From: Nonlabens dokdonensis
Lineage (GTDB): Bacteria > Bacteroidota > Bacteroidia > Flavobacteriales > Flavobacteriaceae
Reading direction: 5' to 3'
Assembly: GCF_002162835.1 (NCBI RefSeq)
Contig: NZ_MAAX01000117.1
Location: 1-52,365, forward strand
DNA length: 52,365 bases
Shown here: positions 18,092 through 26,850 of the stretch, one piece after another
How positions within the stretch are numbered: position 1 is the stretch's first letter
How the letters are laid out: each line of letters opens with the position of its first letter
Translations under genes and position numbers: made by a program
The notes under the pieces: model-generated
Seen by the model: the letters and a program-made list of their open reading frames with translations, nothing else
Told to the model about the DNA's origin: nothing
Database searches by the model: none

Positions 18092-18523
18092 ATGAGTGAA
18101 GAACAATATAGAGAAGCGTTAAATGAGGATGGAACAAAAGCCAGCCCGATGCTTCAAGAAGGTATTAAAAATTACCTCATTGATATAGATGGAACCATTA
18201 CAGATGATGTTCCTAATGAAGAGCCAGAGAGAATGGCTACTTGTAAACCCTTTCCAGATGCGTTAAAAACATTAAACGAGTGGTATGAAGATGGTCATGT
18301 AATTTGTTTTTTTACTTCTAGAACTGAAGAGCACCGTGAGGTGACAGAGAACTGGCTTCAAAAACACGGTTTTAAATACCACAGCCTTTTAATGGGAAAA
18401 CCTAGAGGTGGCAATTACCACTGGATTGATAATCACATGGTAAGAGCAACGCGTTATACAGGGGAGTTCACACATCTTGTAGAGAAAGAAGTCACTATAG
18501 AGGTGTTTAAAAACCATGAGTAG
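18092..18523 (+). CDS. HAD-like phosphatase, often labelled phosphoheptose isomerase
   Basis: A 143-residue soluble protein, 2 bp after the Fe-S gene. The sequence YLIDIDGTITDDVP carries HAD motif I (DxDGT), FFTSRTEEH supplies the motif II Ser/Thr, and MGKPRGGNYHWIDNH gives a conserved lysine and aspartate. It has no SIS fold, so the database label phosphoheptose isomerase, which I recall for relatives, is probably an error. It most resembles small HAD phosphatases acting on sugar or nucleotide phosphates. The substrate is unknown. It is wedged between the two Fe-S subunit genes and is probably co-transcribed with them. Confidence 0.7.
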   Translation: MSEEQYREALNEDGTKASPMLQEGIKNYLIDIDGTITDDVPNEEPERMATCKPFPDALKTLNEWYEDGHVICFFTSRTEEHREVTENWLQKHGFKYHSLLMGKPRGGNYHWIDNHMVRATRYTGEFTHLVEKEVTIEVFKNHE

Positions 18524-18534
18524 GTGAATTGTCC

Positions 18535-18550
18535 CGCTTTCGCGAAAGCG
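18535..18550. repeat. Iterated palindrome copy 4
   Basis: Exact CGCTTTCGCGAAAGCG in the 100-bp gap between the HAD gene and the CCG-domain gene. Confidence 0.9.
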
Positions 18551-18623
18551 GAATTAAACCAACTTTAAATTACAAAAAATAGCAATTCTGAATTCTAGTT
18601 ATAGAGTTCTCAATTAAATAAAT

Positions 18624-19415
18624 ATGAGTAACAATTTAGTAGTACCAACAGCGGCAGAATTTATTGCACAAGGAAAACAGCCTGAGGTTTTATTTTGGGT
18701 AGGATGTAGTGGAAGCTTTGATGATAGGGCAAAAAAGATTACAAAAGCATTTGTAAAACTACTCAACAAAGCAGGAGTGGAGTTTGCTGTTTTAGGAGCA
18801 GAGGAAAGTTGTACCGGTGATCCAGCAAAACGTGCTGGAAATGAGTTTCTCTTCCAGATGCAAGCCATGATGAATATCGAGGTATTGAACGGTTATGAAA
18901 TTAAAAATATAGTGACCGCTTGTCCTCATTGTTTCAATACGTTGAAGAATGAATACCCAGAATTAGGTGGTAATTATGAAGTAGTGCACCACACGCAATT
19001 TTTAAAGTCATTGATTGCTGATGGCCGTCTTAAAATTGAAGGTGGAAAATTTAAAGGAAAAAAGATAACCTATCATGATCCTTGTTATTTAGGTAGAGCA
19101 AATAATGAATATGAAGCACCTAGAGAACTACTAGAAAAATTAGATGTAGCGCTAGTTGAAATGAAACGTAGTCGTCGTAATGGATTATGTTGTGGTGCTG
19201 GTGGTGCTCAAATGTTCAAAGAGCCAGAACCAGGGAATAAAGATATCAACATAGAACGTACTGATGAGGCAATAGACACAGGTGCCGATATTATAGCAGC
19301 AGGTTGTCCTTTCTGTAACACCATGATGACAGATGGAGTAAAAGCTGCAGAAAAAGAAGAAAAAATAGAAGTACTAGATATAGCAGAATTAATCGCAAAC
19401 GCAGAAGACCTATAA
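18624..19415 (+). CDS. CCG-domain Fe-S oxidoreductase subunit (HdrB/GlpC-like)
   Basis: A 263-residue soluble protein with two cysteine-rich CCG-type domains. Cysteine clusters are visible at WVGCSGSFDDR, at ESCTGDPAKR with ACPHCFNTL, at YHDPCYLGR, at GLCCGAGGAQMF and at GCPFCNTMM. In heterodisulfide reductase subunit B these bind noncubane Fe-S clusters. With the membrane subunit at 16749 it probably forms a two-part electron-transfer complex. The 3' end overlaps the next gene by 1 bp (TAATG), implying co-translation. The electron acceptor is unknown. Confidence 0.82.
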   Translation: MSNNLVVPTAAEFIAQGKQPEVLFWVGCSGSFDDRAKKITKAFVKLLNKAGVEFAVLGAEESCTGDPAKRAGNEFLFQMQAMMNIEVLNGYEIKNIVTACPHCFNTLKNEYPELGGNYEVVHHTQFLKSLIADGRLKIEGGKFKGKKITYHDPCYLGRANNEYEAPRELLEKLDVALVEMKRSRRNGLCCGAGGAQMFKEPEPGNKDINIERTDEAIDTGADIIAAGCPFCNTMMTDGVKAAEKEEKIEVLDIAELIANAEDL

Positions 19416-20038
19416 TGAAAAAACTAACCATCCTATTTATCGCATTTATTACCAGTTCCATTGTTAACGCTCAAAAATTTGATGATGACGTCGTTGCAGA
19501 ACTTTCAGACAAAGTATGTGAATGTTTAAAGTCCAAAGGAGAAATTACAAGCAAGGAACAAGCAGAATTAGAATTGGGTACTTGTATGCTTACCGCTTAC
19601 TCAAAAAACAAAAAATACTTTGATAAGAAAGGAGCTAACTTTCTAGAAGGTAATAATGCCGAAAAGCTAGGTGAGCAAGTAGGTATTAAGCTTGCTGGCA
19701 CTTGTCCAGAAGCAATACCACTTTTCATGTTATTTGCTGATGAAATTGAGGATGAAATGGAATCTGACTTTTATGAAGAGGAGAACATTATCTTTACAGG
19801 TAAAATAACTAAAGTAGAAAACGACAAGTTCAAGTCTTTTGAAATTAAAGATGAAAATGGACGCAAGCGCAATGTGTTGTGGCTCACTTATGTTGATAAT
19901 GATCAATTGCTAGAAGAAGCTGTTAAAGGAAAAACAACTTATCAATTCACTGCAATGGAATTAGATATTTACGATCCTCGTATAGGTGAATATCGTAATA
20001 TGCTAGTACTAGATCGTATTGATATAAAGGAAGACTAA
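19415..20038 (+). CDS. Secreted protein of unknown function
   Basis: A 207-residue protein with a clear signal peptide (MKKLTILFIAFITSSIVNAQ), starting in the stop codon of the Fe-S gene. Residues 25-110 are helical with four cysteines (VCECL, GTCML, GTCPEA) that may form disulfides. An acidic hinge (DEIEDEMESDFYEEE) leads to a beta-rich C-terminal part of about 75 residues (IIFTGKITKVENDKFKSFEI) with an OB-like pattern. It lies in the Fe-S operon but nothing links it to redox chemistry. Not recognised as a named family; it looks like one of the conserved periplasmic proteins of flavobacteria. Confidence 0.65.
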   Translation: MKKLTILFIAFITSSIVNAQKFDDDVVAELSDKVCECLKSKGEITSKEQAELELGTCMLTAYSKNKKYFDKKGANFLEGNNAEKLGEQVGIKLAGTCPEAIPLFMLFADEIEDEMESDFYEEENIIFTGKITKVENDKFKSFEIKDENGRKRNVLWLTYVDNDQLLEEAVKGKTTYQFTAMELDIYDPRIGEYRNMLVLDRIDIKED

Positions 20039-20251
20039 TTGAAAGAAAAGATAGATTATAAGAGTATAGTGCTTTCAGGATCTTTCGGTGGTCTTGTTTA
20101 TGCAATTCTAATGTCTATTTTTTACCAGCTTACTGAGAATACCGGTTTTAATTTTGTGAAGTTTATTATAGACTTTACAATGTTCGGGATTTTGATTGCA
20201 GTAGTGATATGGTGGTCCATGAGAAAGTCTAAAAAGAATAGAGAGAAATGA
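20039..20251 (+). CDS. Small two-helix membrane protein
   Basis: A 70-residue membrane protein starting with TTG directly after the previous stop; no ATG fits. Two hydrophobic helices, SFGGLVYAILMSIFYQLT and FIIDFTMFGILIAVVIWWSM, are followed by a basic tail (RKSKKNREK). Probably in operon with the upstream secreted protein. Two further small membrane proteins of similar plan follow, so the three may be a locally duplicated family. Function unknown. Confidence 0.55.
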   Translation: MKEKIDYKSIVLSGSFGGLVYAILMSIFYQLTENTGFNFVKFIIDFTMFGILIAVVIWWSMRKSKKNREK

Positions 20252-20450
20252 TTTTTTTTTTGATTTCAACAAAGTGCCTGTTAAAACCAGAGTTATCTAC
20301 GGATTTTTGTTAGCCACATTAACTTGTTTCTTTTGGTTTTTATCATCTTTATTACTTGAAGGTAGCGACTATGGATTGCCTGCTTACGTTTTAATGTTTG
20401 TCGTAATGTTCCTTATAGGTTTTACAACAATAAGGCTTAAGTTCAACTAA
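20248..20450 (+). pseudogene. Small membrane protein, out of frame at a T10 tract (contingency gene or pseudogene)
   Basis: A frame ending at TAA 20448-20450 encodes NKVPVKTRVIYGFLLATLTC and a second hydrophobic helix, plainly related to the protein at 20493 (NLKTRIITGLLMGFL). It has no ATG of its own. The only nearby ATG (20248-20250, overlapping the previous stop) lies in another frame, separated from it by a run of ten T at 20252-20261. One T more, or two fewer, would join them as M-I-F-F-F-D-F-N-K. It could therefore be switched by slipped-strand errors, be dead, start at GTG 20274, or reflect a sequencing error. Confidence 0.45.
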
Positions 20451-20492
20451 AACTTAATAGAAATAGCAGTTCCATCATTTCAAACTTATGTT

Positions 20493-20717
20493 ATGTCTGC
20501 ATTTTTAAAGAAATTGACTGACTTTAAAGCGGTCAATTTAAAAACAAGAATAATCACAGGTCTATTAATGGGATTTTTAAACACGGTTGTTGTTTATCTT
20601 TCAGATGTAGTCTTTGACTGGTCAGATTTAAATTTTGATTATTATGGATTCTATTTTTTATGGATGTCCATTTTTGGATTTTTCTTTGCAGGAGTAATGG
20701 TTAGAAAAAACTTTTAA
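20493..20717 (+). CDS. Small two-helix membrane protein
   Basis: A 74-residue protein with two membrane helices, IITGLLMGFLNTVVVYLS and FLWMSIFGFFFAGVMV, separated by an acidic, aromatic loop (DWSDLNFDYYGFY), and a short basic end (RKNF). It is the intact relative of the interrupted gene just upstream (shared K-T-R-[IV]-I-x-G-[FL]-L). The function of this small family is unknown. Confidence 0.55.
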   Translation: MSAFLKKLTDFKAVNLKTRIITGLLMGFLNTVVVYLSDVVFDWSDLNFDYYGFYFLWMSIFGFFFAGVMVRKNF

Positions 20718-20777
20718 TCTAATTATTACATTTTAAATTAGTTACTAATTTCACATATAGTTTTTAAACAATAAATT

Positions 20778-21260
20778 ATGCACGCAAATTTTAAAGATCT
20801 TCCAGATGAGTCTCGAGTATGGATTTATCAAGCTAATAGGCCATTTACAACCGATGAACTTAATGAGTTGAAACCTCAAATGGATAATTTTTTACAGCAG
20901 TGGACAGCACATGGTAAAGATCTGGTTGCTGGCGTAGAATATCCTTATAATAGGTTTATTGTAATAGGATTAGACCAGTCTAATGCTGGTGCGACAGGTT
21001 GTTCTATAGATGCTAGTGTACGTTTTATTCAGTCGGTTGAAAAAGCGTTTAAGATCGATTTGATGGACAAAATGAACGTTACTTTTAAAAATGGGCAGTA
21101 CGTTGCTCATAAAGAGTTATCAGACTTTAAAAAAATGGCTAAGGCAAAGTCGGTATCACCTAATACTATAGTTTTCAATAATCTTGTTGAGACTGTAGGA
21201 GAGTATAAAGAAAATTGGGAAGTTCCTGCGAGTGAAAGCTGGCATTCGAGATTTTTTTAA
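20778..21260 (+). CDS. Conserved flavobacterial protein commonly mislabelled ABC transporter ATPase
   Basis: A 160-residue soluble protein. It has no Walker A, Walker B or ABC signature, so the label ABC transporter ATPase, which I recall for its relatives, is not supported. Conserved-looking strings are SRVWIYQANRPFT, FLQQWTAHGKDL, NRFIVIGLDQSNAGATGCSI and NWEVPASESWHSRFF. The C-S-I-D-A-S segment with Q-S and the D-K-M-N-V-T-F ending suggest a compact alpha/beta fold. It commonly sits downstream of the Fe-S oxidoreductase genes in flavobacteria. Function unknown; the protein is very well conserved, which suggests a core cellular role. Confidence 0.72.
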   Translation: MHANFKDLPDESRVWIYQANRPFTTDELNELKPQMDNFLQQWTAHGKDLVAGVEYPYNRFIVIGLDQSNAGATGCSIDASVRFIQSVEKAFKIDLMDKMNVTFKNGQYVAHKELSDFKKMAKAKSVSPNTIVFNNLVETVGEYKENWEVPASESWHSRFF

Positions 21261-21518
21261 ATTACTTTCATTCATACATTGTTCTAAAAGTTGATCTTTC
21301 TCTTTGTAGCTATTGGTACAGTATAGGCAGATAAGTTTTGGTTTCATTAAAATTAATTGTATTTTCATCTTAATAATGTATGAAATAATCATTTGGGGTC
21401 TTATTTTTTACTATTGAATTCGATTTTTTACATAAAAACACTTAAATATTAGTATTAAACCACTAAATGGCGTGAAATTTGATGTATATATTAATGTAAT
21501 ATAAAAAATCAATCTGCT

Positions 21519-22181
21519 ATGAAAACGCTATCAAACCTTTTAATCTTAATGATTTTTATAACCTCTTGTGCTCCTACGTCGCAAATCGGTTCTTCTGATA
21601 AAGATAAAAATATCAAAACAAAGTTCACTGAAAAGCAAATTCCTGTATTGACTAATAATGTAAAAGAAAACTTCACACAAATTAATTTTAATAACCATTC
21701 CAATTCTTTTATTACAAGGCAAGTTATGTTTGATAATTTCAATCGATGGAATGAGGCTCAGGTTACCGAAGATGCTGAATTAGAAGAGTTATTAATTTGG
21801 AAAAACGTTGCCTTAATTGATGGCATTAATGAAAAATTTACAGTTATAGCAAGCGGTACCGGTAAGAATAAAGCAGTTGTAAACACCATATTAGTTTATG
21901 ATGAAAAAGGTAAAGATGCGCTTTTAGATGATTCTATCTATAAAAATGATATAATTAACTTTTTTACTAAAGAGATCGCTACAGCTAACAAAGAAAGTGA
22001 TTTCTATGAAAGCTATTTGACAGCTTACTATCCAGAAACATGGGATTATTTGGTAGAAAATCAAACAAATAGTGTTAAATACAAAAATAGTAACGGTCAT
22101 CCTACGCGTTACAATAGGTGTCAAGGTGCCTCCTATAGCTTTTTAAGTTCCAATAGATTCAATAATTGTTATAATAATTAA
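21519..22181 (+). CDS. Lipoprotein of unknown function
   Basis: A 220-residue protein with a lipoprotein signal (NLLILMIFITSC, lipidated Cys at residue 17) followed by a polar linker. The mature part is alpha/beta with no motif I recognise: a helix-rich middle (DAELEELLIWKNVALIDGIN) and a tyrosine-rich end (YYPETWDYLVENQTNS). The C terminus (RYNRCQGASYSFLSSNRFNN) is rich in Asn and Ser and contains a Cys. It is followed by a clear terminator and is probably transcribed alone. Likely attached to the inner face of the outer membrane or exposed at the surface. Confidence 0.6.
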   Translation: MKTLSNLLILMIFITSCAPTSQIGSSDKDKNIKTKFTEKQIPVLTNNVKENFTQINFNNHSNSFITRQVMFDNFNRWNEAQVTEDAELEELLIWKNVALIDGINEKFTVIASGTGKNKAVVNTILVYDEKGKDALLDDSIYKNDIINFFTKEIATANKESDFYESYLTAYYPETWDYLVENQTNSVKYKNSNGHPTRYNRCQGASYSFLSSNRFNNCYNN

Positions 22182-22223
22182 TTGAGTTTAAGTCTACTTT
22201 AAATAGTTCATAAATCAGTTCAC

Positions 22224-22252
22224 AAACCAGTCTAAATTAGGCTGGTTTTTTT
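22224..22252 (+). terminator. Rho-independent terminator after the lipoprotein gene
   Basis: Arms AAACCAGTC (22224-22232) and GGCTGGTTT (22240-22248) form a 9-bp stem with one G-U pair and a 7-nt loop, running into seven T at 22246-22252. Confidence 0.85.
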
Positions 22253-22331
22253 ATGCCATGCCTTTACTTTTCGGTATCTTTCGATTAAGGAACGATTGTT
22301 GGTTCCTATATGAAAATGCAGGAAAAATAAT

Positions 22332-25265
22332 ATGAAATTTAAATATGCTTTTAGGCTTTTTGTAGTTTTCGCTTTCGCGAAAGCATACACATTACAAGCA
22401 CAATTAAATAGCAACACTCCTTTAATCACAACTGATTCTATTGCTCAAAAAAAATGGGTGGATAGTGTTTACAATAGTTTATCTCAAAAAGAAAAAATAG
22501 GCCAGTTATTCATGGTGGACTTATTTTCAAATAAGGGAAAAGCACATGTCGATAAGGTGAGAAAACTAGTTACAGATCACAAAATAGGCGGAATCATCTT
22601 CTCTAAAGGTGGACCAGTGCAACAAGCATATCTAACAAATGAACTGCAAGAAAAGTCCAAGACTAAAATGCTCATTGCAATGGATGCAGAATGGGGACTT
22701 GCAATGAGACTTGACAGTACGTATGCTTTTCCTTGGAACATGACGCTAGGAGCGACGCCAGGTAAGCAATCTAGTTATGAAGTAGGTAAACGTATAGGAG
22801 AACATTGTAAACGGTTAGGAGTTCACATCAATTTTGCACCAGATGTTGATATTAATACAAATCCGCTGAATCCTATTATAGGAAATAGAAGTTTTGGAGA
22901 AGACATGAATAATGTTACTGATAAAGCAGGTGCATTTATGAATGGTATGCAAAGTACGGGAACGCTCGCTTGTGCAAAACATTTTCCAGGTCATGGAGAT
23001 ACAGATACCGACAGTCACAAAACATTACCTACCGTAGATTTTAGTGCAGAGCGCATAGATAGCGTAGAATTATATCCATATAAAAGACTAATTGACAAAG
23101 GAATGGCTAGTGTGATGGTGGCACATTTAAATATTCCTAGTCTGGAGCCTAGAGCTGGATATCCTACTAGTATTAGTGAAAAAGTGGTTACAGATTTATT
23201 AAAAACAAGATTAGGTTTTAATGGGTTGATTTTTACAGATGCGTTAAATATGAAAGGAGCCAGTAACTTTAGCGCTCCAGGCGAGATAGATTTACAAGCT
23301 TTTAAAGCAGGAAATGACGTTTTATTAATATCTGAGGATGTTCCCAAATCTATAGTAAAAATAGAAGCAGCTATTACTGCTGGAGAACTAACAGAGGAGA
23401 GACTAGAGCATTCGGTTAAAAAGATCTTGATGTCTAAATATTTGGTTGGGCTTCACAGTTATGAGCCAGTACAAATCCCACAGTTAATTAAAGACCTCAA
23501 TACAGAGAAGGATGATGTGGTTTATGAAAATGCTATATCTGCTGCGGTTACTGTTTTAAAAAATAAAAGCGAGATCCTTCCTATCAAGAATTTAGAAACT
23601 AAAAAAATTGCTTATGTAGAATTAGGTGATGACTCTGGAGCTGCATTTTTAAATCAGTTAAATAAATATACAAGAGTAGATCAAGTACAAGGAGATAAGC
23701 TAGATATACTTCTTAAAAGCTTAGAATCTTATAATACAGTTATAATAGGATTTCATAGAAGTAATGATAACCCATGGAAATCATACAAATTAAAAGAAAG
23801 AGAGCTTACGTGGCTTTATGAAATCGCTAGAAAGCACGATGTGATTTTTGATGGTTTTGTCAGACCGTACATGCTGGATCAACTTAAGACTATAGAAAAC
23901 TTAGAAGGTATTATAATGTCTTATCAAAATAGCGACTGGAGTCAGAAGGTGAGCGCTCAGATTATTTTTGGGGCACTTGATGCGGTAGGAAGGTTGCCAG
24001 TTAGTTCTGGACTATTTCAGGTAAATGACGGACTCAAAATCAACAATATTAAAAGACTTAGTTACGGTGCAAATCCATCTAGCGTAGGTTTTGATTCAAG
24101 AATGGTATCAAAAATAGATAGTATAGCCATGCATACTATCAATGGTAAAGGTGCTCCAGGAATGCAAATTCTTGTAGCCAGAAAAGGAAAAGTAATTCTA
24201 GATAAAACATATGGATACCATACCTATGATCAAAAGGATACTGTAAAAAGTAATGATGTATACGATATCGCATCAGTGACTAAGATTCTAGCCACCTTAC
24301 CGTTAGTAATGGAACTAGAAGAGAATAATGTCATTTCTTTGGACGATGTTATTTCAAAACTGGACGCAGACCTTAAAAGAACTAATAAAGAGCAAATCAC
24401 AGTTAAAGAAATGCTTTCTCATTATGGGAGACTTAAACCATGGATACCTTTTTATGTTGCTACTTTAGACTCAATATCAAATAAACCTTCGCCATTATTC
24501 TACAGCTCTAGACCTCAATCAAATTTTAATATTCCAGTGGCTGAAAGACTGTTTACTAATGCTACAGTTCAAGACAGTATCTTTAATCAAATAAAGGAGA
24601 GTGAATTAAGAGATAAATTAGAGTACAAATACAGTGATTTACCATATTACCTTTTGAAAAAGTATATTGAAAAATATTATAATAAAAATTTAGATGAACT
24701 CACCCAAAATCACTTTTATAATTCCTTAGGAATGAATCGTACCGGATATTTACCTTTAAGTAAATTTCCTAAGAAAGAAATCATTCCTACCGAAGATGAT
24801 AAAACCTTCAGAAATCAATTATTACATGGTTATGTTCATGATCAAGGTGCAGCTATGCAAGGTGGAATAGGTGGTCATGCAGGTATCTTTTCTACCACTA
24901 ATGATATTGCCAAAATCATGCAAATGTACCTACAAGGTGGCTCATATGGAGGTAGAACGTATTTCAAAAAAGAAACTATTGATAAATTTAACACTTGTTA
25001 CTTTTGTGAAAACGATGTTAGACGTGGAGTAGGATTTGATAAACCACAATTAGAAGATTCTGGACCTACATGCGGTTGTGTTGATCGCAGTAGCTTTGGT
25101 CACAGTGGATTTACTGGTGCATATACTTGGGCAGACCCAAAAGAAGAAATAGTTTACGTATTTCTATCTAACAGAGTACATCCTGATGCTAGCAACAGAT
25201 TTTTAATAGAAGAAAATATTAGAACTAACATTCAGCAAATTATCTATGACTCGATCATAGAATAA
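22332..25265 (+). CDS. Beta-N-acetylhexosaminidase (GH3, NagZ-like) fused to a beta-lactamase-type serine hydrolase
   Basis: A 977-residue exported protein. Signal peptide residues 1-23 contain an iterated palindrome copy that encodes F-A-F-A-K-A. The GH3 domain (about 30-400) has the NagZ signature KHFPGHGDTDTDSH from K216, whose His-Asp pair acts as acid/base, and VMVAHLNIPSLEP, FTDALNMKG with the probable nucleophile Asp. A middle alpha/beta domain (about 400-580) precedes a class C beta-lactamase/DD-peptidase-like domain with S648-V-T-K651 as the serine-lysine pair and YSD. The enzyme probably trims N-acetylglucosamine from muropeptides in the periplasm. The fusion is usual in Bacteroidota. 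It is followed 11 bp later by bshA. Confidence 0.83.
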   Translation: MKFKYAFRLFVVFAFAKAYTLQAQLNSNTPLITTDSIAQKKWVDSVYNSLSQKEKIGQLFMVDLFSNKGKAHVDKVRKLVTDHKIGGIIFSKGGPVQQAYLTNELQEKSKTKMLIAMDAEWGLAMRLDSTYAFPWNMTLGATPGKQSSYEVGKRIGEHCKRLGVHINFAPDVDINTNPLNPIIGNRSFGEDMNNVTDKAGAFMNGMQSTGTLACAKHFPGHGDTDTDSHKTLPTVDFSAERIDSVELYPYKRLIDKGMASVMVAHLNIPSLEPRAGYPTSISEKVVTDLLKTRLGFNGLIFTDALNMKGASNFSAPGEIDLQAFKAGNDVLLISEDVPKSIVKIEAAITAGELTEERLEHSVKKILMSKYLVGLHSYEPVQIPQLIKDLNTEKDDVVYENAISAAVTVLKNKSEILPIKNLETKKIAYVELGDDSGAAFLNQLNKYTRVDQVQGDKLDILLKSLESYNTVIIGFHRSNDNPWKSYKLKERELTWLYEIARKHDVIFDGFVRPYMLDQLKTIENLEGIIMSYQNSDWSQKVSAQIIFGALDAVGRLPVSSGLFQVNDGLKINNIKRLSYGANPSSVGFDSRMVSKIDSIAMHTINGKGAPGMQILVARKGKVILDKTYGYHTYDQKDTVKSNDVYDIASVTKILATLPLVMELEENNVISLDDVISKLDADLKRTNKEQITVKEMLSHYGRLKPWIPFYVATLDSISNKPSPLFYSSRPQSNFNIPVAERLFTNATVQDSIFNQIKESELRDKLEYKYSDLPYYLLKKYIEKYYNKNLDELTQNHFYNSLGMNRTGYLPLSKFPKKEIIPTEDDKTFRNQLLHGYVHDQGAAMQGGIGGHAGIFSTTNDIAKIMQMYLQGGSYGGRTYFKKETIDKFNTCYFCENDVRRGVGFDKPQLEDSGPTCGCVDRSSFGHSGFTGAYTWADPKEEIVYVFLSNRVHPDASNRFLIEENIRTNIQQIIYDSIIE
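22370..22385. repeat. Iterated palindrome copy 5 (in signal peptide)
   Basis: CGCTTTCGCGAAAGCA, one mismatch at the last base. It lies inside the NagZ-like gene and is read in frame as A-F-A-K-A within the signal peptide. Confidence 0.9.
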
Positions 25266-25276
25266 AAATTAAATTA

Positions 25277-26413
25277 ATGAAACTAGCTATAGTTTGTTAT
25301 CCTACCTTTGGAGGAAGTGGAGTAGTGGCTACCATGCTCGGTACCGCACTTGCTGAAAGAGGACACGAAGTTCATTTTGTCACTTACAAGCAACCGGTGC
25401 GTCTAGAGTTGCTTTCCAGAAATATATTCTTTCATGAGGTAAATGTGGAAGAATATCCGCTGTTTCATTATCAACCTTACGATCTGGCACTATCTAGCAA
25501 ATTAGTAAACGTAGTTAAGGAATATAACATAGAGCTGCTGCATGTGCATTATGCTATACCACATGCTTATGCTGGCTATATGGCTCAACAAATGCTTAAA
25601 GATCATGGGATTACCTTACCTATGGTGACAACGCTTCACGGTACTGATATTACATTAGTAGGAAATCATCCTGTGTATAAGCCATCTGTAACCTTCAGTA
25701 TCAATCATAGTGATGTGGTTACTTCAGTATCAGCTAGTTTGAAAAGAGATACCTTAGAATTATTTGATATTACAAAGCATATAGATGTAGTACCTAACTT
25801 CATTGATATGTCTCAATACAAGACAGAGTTTAAGGACTGTGACCGTACGATTATGGCCTTTCCTCAGGAACGTATTATAACCCATATCAGTAATATGCGA
25901 CCGGTGAAACGTATCATGGACGTTGTCAAGGTTTTTGAAAAAATTGAAAAGGAAATTCCGTCTATTTTAATTATGGTAGGCGATGGTCCTGAGCGATTTG
26001 CTGCTGAAGAGTATGCAAATGAAGCAGGATTGAAGCTCAAGATTAAATGGGTAGGAAACAGCACAGAGATTGATCGTATTTTATGCTTTTCTGATTTATT
26101 TTTACTACCATCTGAGAAAGAAAGTTTTGGACTTGCAGCTTTAGAAGCCATGGCAAATCGCACTCCTGTAATATCCACAGATACTGGAGGTTTACCTGAG
26201 GTGAATGAAGATGGAGTTTCAGGTTATACGTGTGCTGTAGGCGATTTAAAAGGAATGGCTACAAAGGCCATTGAGATTTTGAAAGATGATCAGGTTCTTG
26301 ATCGATTTAAGAATTCCGCTTTCGCGAAAGCGGAACAATACGACATATTTAAAATAATACCACAATATGAGAAATTATACGAAACTGTGCTTGCTAGCAC
26401 TAATGGTAATTAG
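25277..26413 (+). CDS. bshA: N-acetyl-alpha-D-glucosaminyl L-malate synthase BshA
   Basis: A 378-residue GT4 glycosyltransferase, the first enzyme of bacillithiol synthesis, which joins N-acetylglucosamine from UDP-GlcNAc to L-malate. Recognised by the start IVCYPTFGGSGVVATMLG, by LLHVHYAIPHAYAGY, TTLHGTDITLVG, and by the GT4 donor-binding stretch PSEKESFGLAALEAMA near residue 280. Length fits BshA (about 380). Near the C terminus (residues 347-353, S-A-F-A-K-A-E) an iterated palindrome is inserted in frame. The tail overlaps the next gene by 47 bp. Other bacillithiol genes (bshB, bshC) are not in the window. Confidence 0.88.
   Translation: MKLAIVCYPTFGGSGVVATMLGTALAERGHEVHFVTYKQPVRLELLSRNIFFHEVNVEEYPLFHYQPYDLALSSKLVNVVKEYNIELLHVHYAIPHAYAGYMAQQMLKDHGITLPMVTTLHGTDITLVGNHPVYKPSVTFSINHSDVVTSVSASLKRDTLELFDITKHIDVVPNFIDMSQYKTEFKDCDRTIMAFPQERIITHISNMRPVKRIMDVVKVFEKIEKEIPSILIMVGDGPERFAAEEYANEAGLKLKIKWVGNSTEIDRILCFSDLFLLPSEKESFGLAALEAMANRTPVISTDTGGLPEVNEDGVSGYTCAVGDLKGMATKAIEILKDDQVLDRFKNSAFAKAEQYDIFKIIPQYEKLYETVLASTNGN
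26317..26332. repeat. Iterated palindrome copy 6 (in bshA)
   Basis: Exact CGCTTTCGCGAAAGCG inside bshA, read as S-A-F-A-K-A. It is in a helical region close to the C terminus, where length changes are likely tolerated. Confidence 0.9.
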
Positions 26414-26843
26414 TCTAAGTGCTTGTAACTGCAAAAAGGGAATGAAAGATCTCACACTTAAATCAAATACCGAGGAATTTATGATTTATATGGAGGACAG
26501 CAATACTAATATTATGGAAGAAACTTCTATGATTATAAATTCACAAGAAAATTTAGAATCATTTTTTAAAGTATTTAATGCGACAAAAACCCCTAAAATT
26601 ACGATACCTAAAGTTGATTTTAATAGTCAGTGTGTTCTAGTAGTGGCAACAGGAGAAAAGCCTTCTGGAGGTTATTCTGTTATGAAACCTACTTTAGAGC
26701 CAGGAAAAATAAATTCTTATTTTTTTAAAATAAAATCACCTGGACCTAAAGATTTAGTGACTATGTCTCTGACTACTCCAGGAATGATTGTTATAGCAAA
26801 TCAACCTGCAAATGAGGTTGAAATTAATCTTCTGGATGAATAA
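26367..26843 (+). CDS. PrcB-like C-terminal domain lipoprotein
   Basis: A 158-residue lipoprotein whose ATG lies 47 bp inside the 3' end of bshA. The signal MRNYTKLCLLALMVISLSAC gives a lipidated Cys at residue 20; the later ATG at 26403 would destroy this signal, so the overlap is real. The mature part contains CVLVVATGEKPSGGYSV, which matches the PrcB C-terminal domain (G-x-[RK]-P-[ST]-G-G-Y) found in Bacteroidota and Firmicutes, named after a protease complex regulator. It may regulate or stabilise an exported protease. No protease gene is adjacent, so the partner is unknown. Confidence 0.65.
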   Translation: MRNYTKLCLLALMVISLSACNCKKGMKDLTLKSNTEEFMIYMEDSNTNIMEETSMIINSQENLESFFKVFNATKTPKITIPKVDFNSQCVLVVATGEKPSGGYSVMKPTLEPGKINSYFFKIKSPGPKDLVTMSLTTPGMIVIANQPANEVEINLLDE

Positions 26844-26850
26844 GAATTTT

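Noticed and set aside
20778-21260. ABC transporter ATPase label
   Set aside because: No Walker A, signature or Walker B motif is present in the 160 residues.
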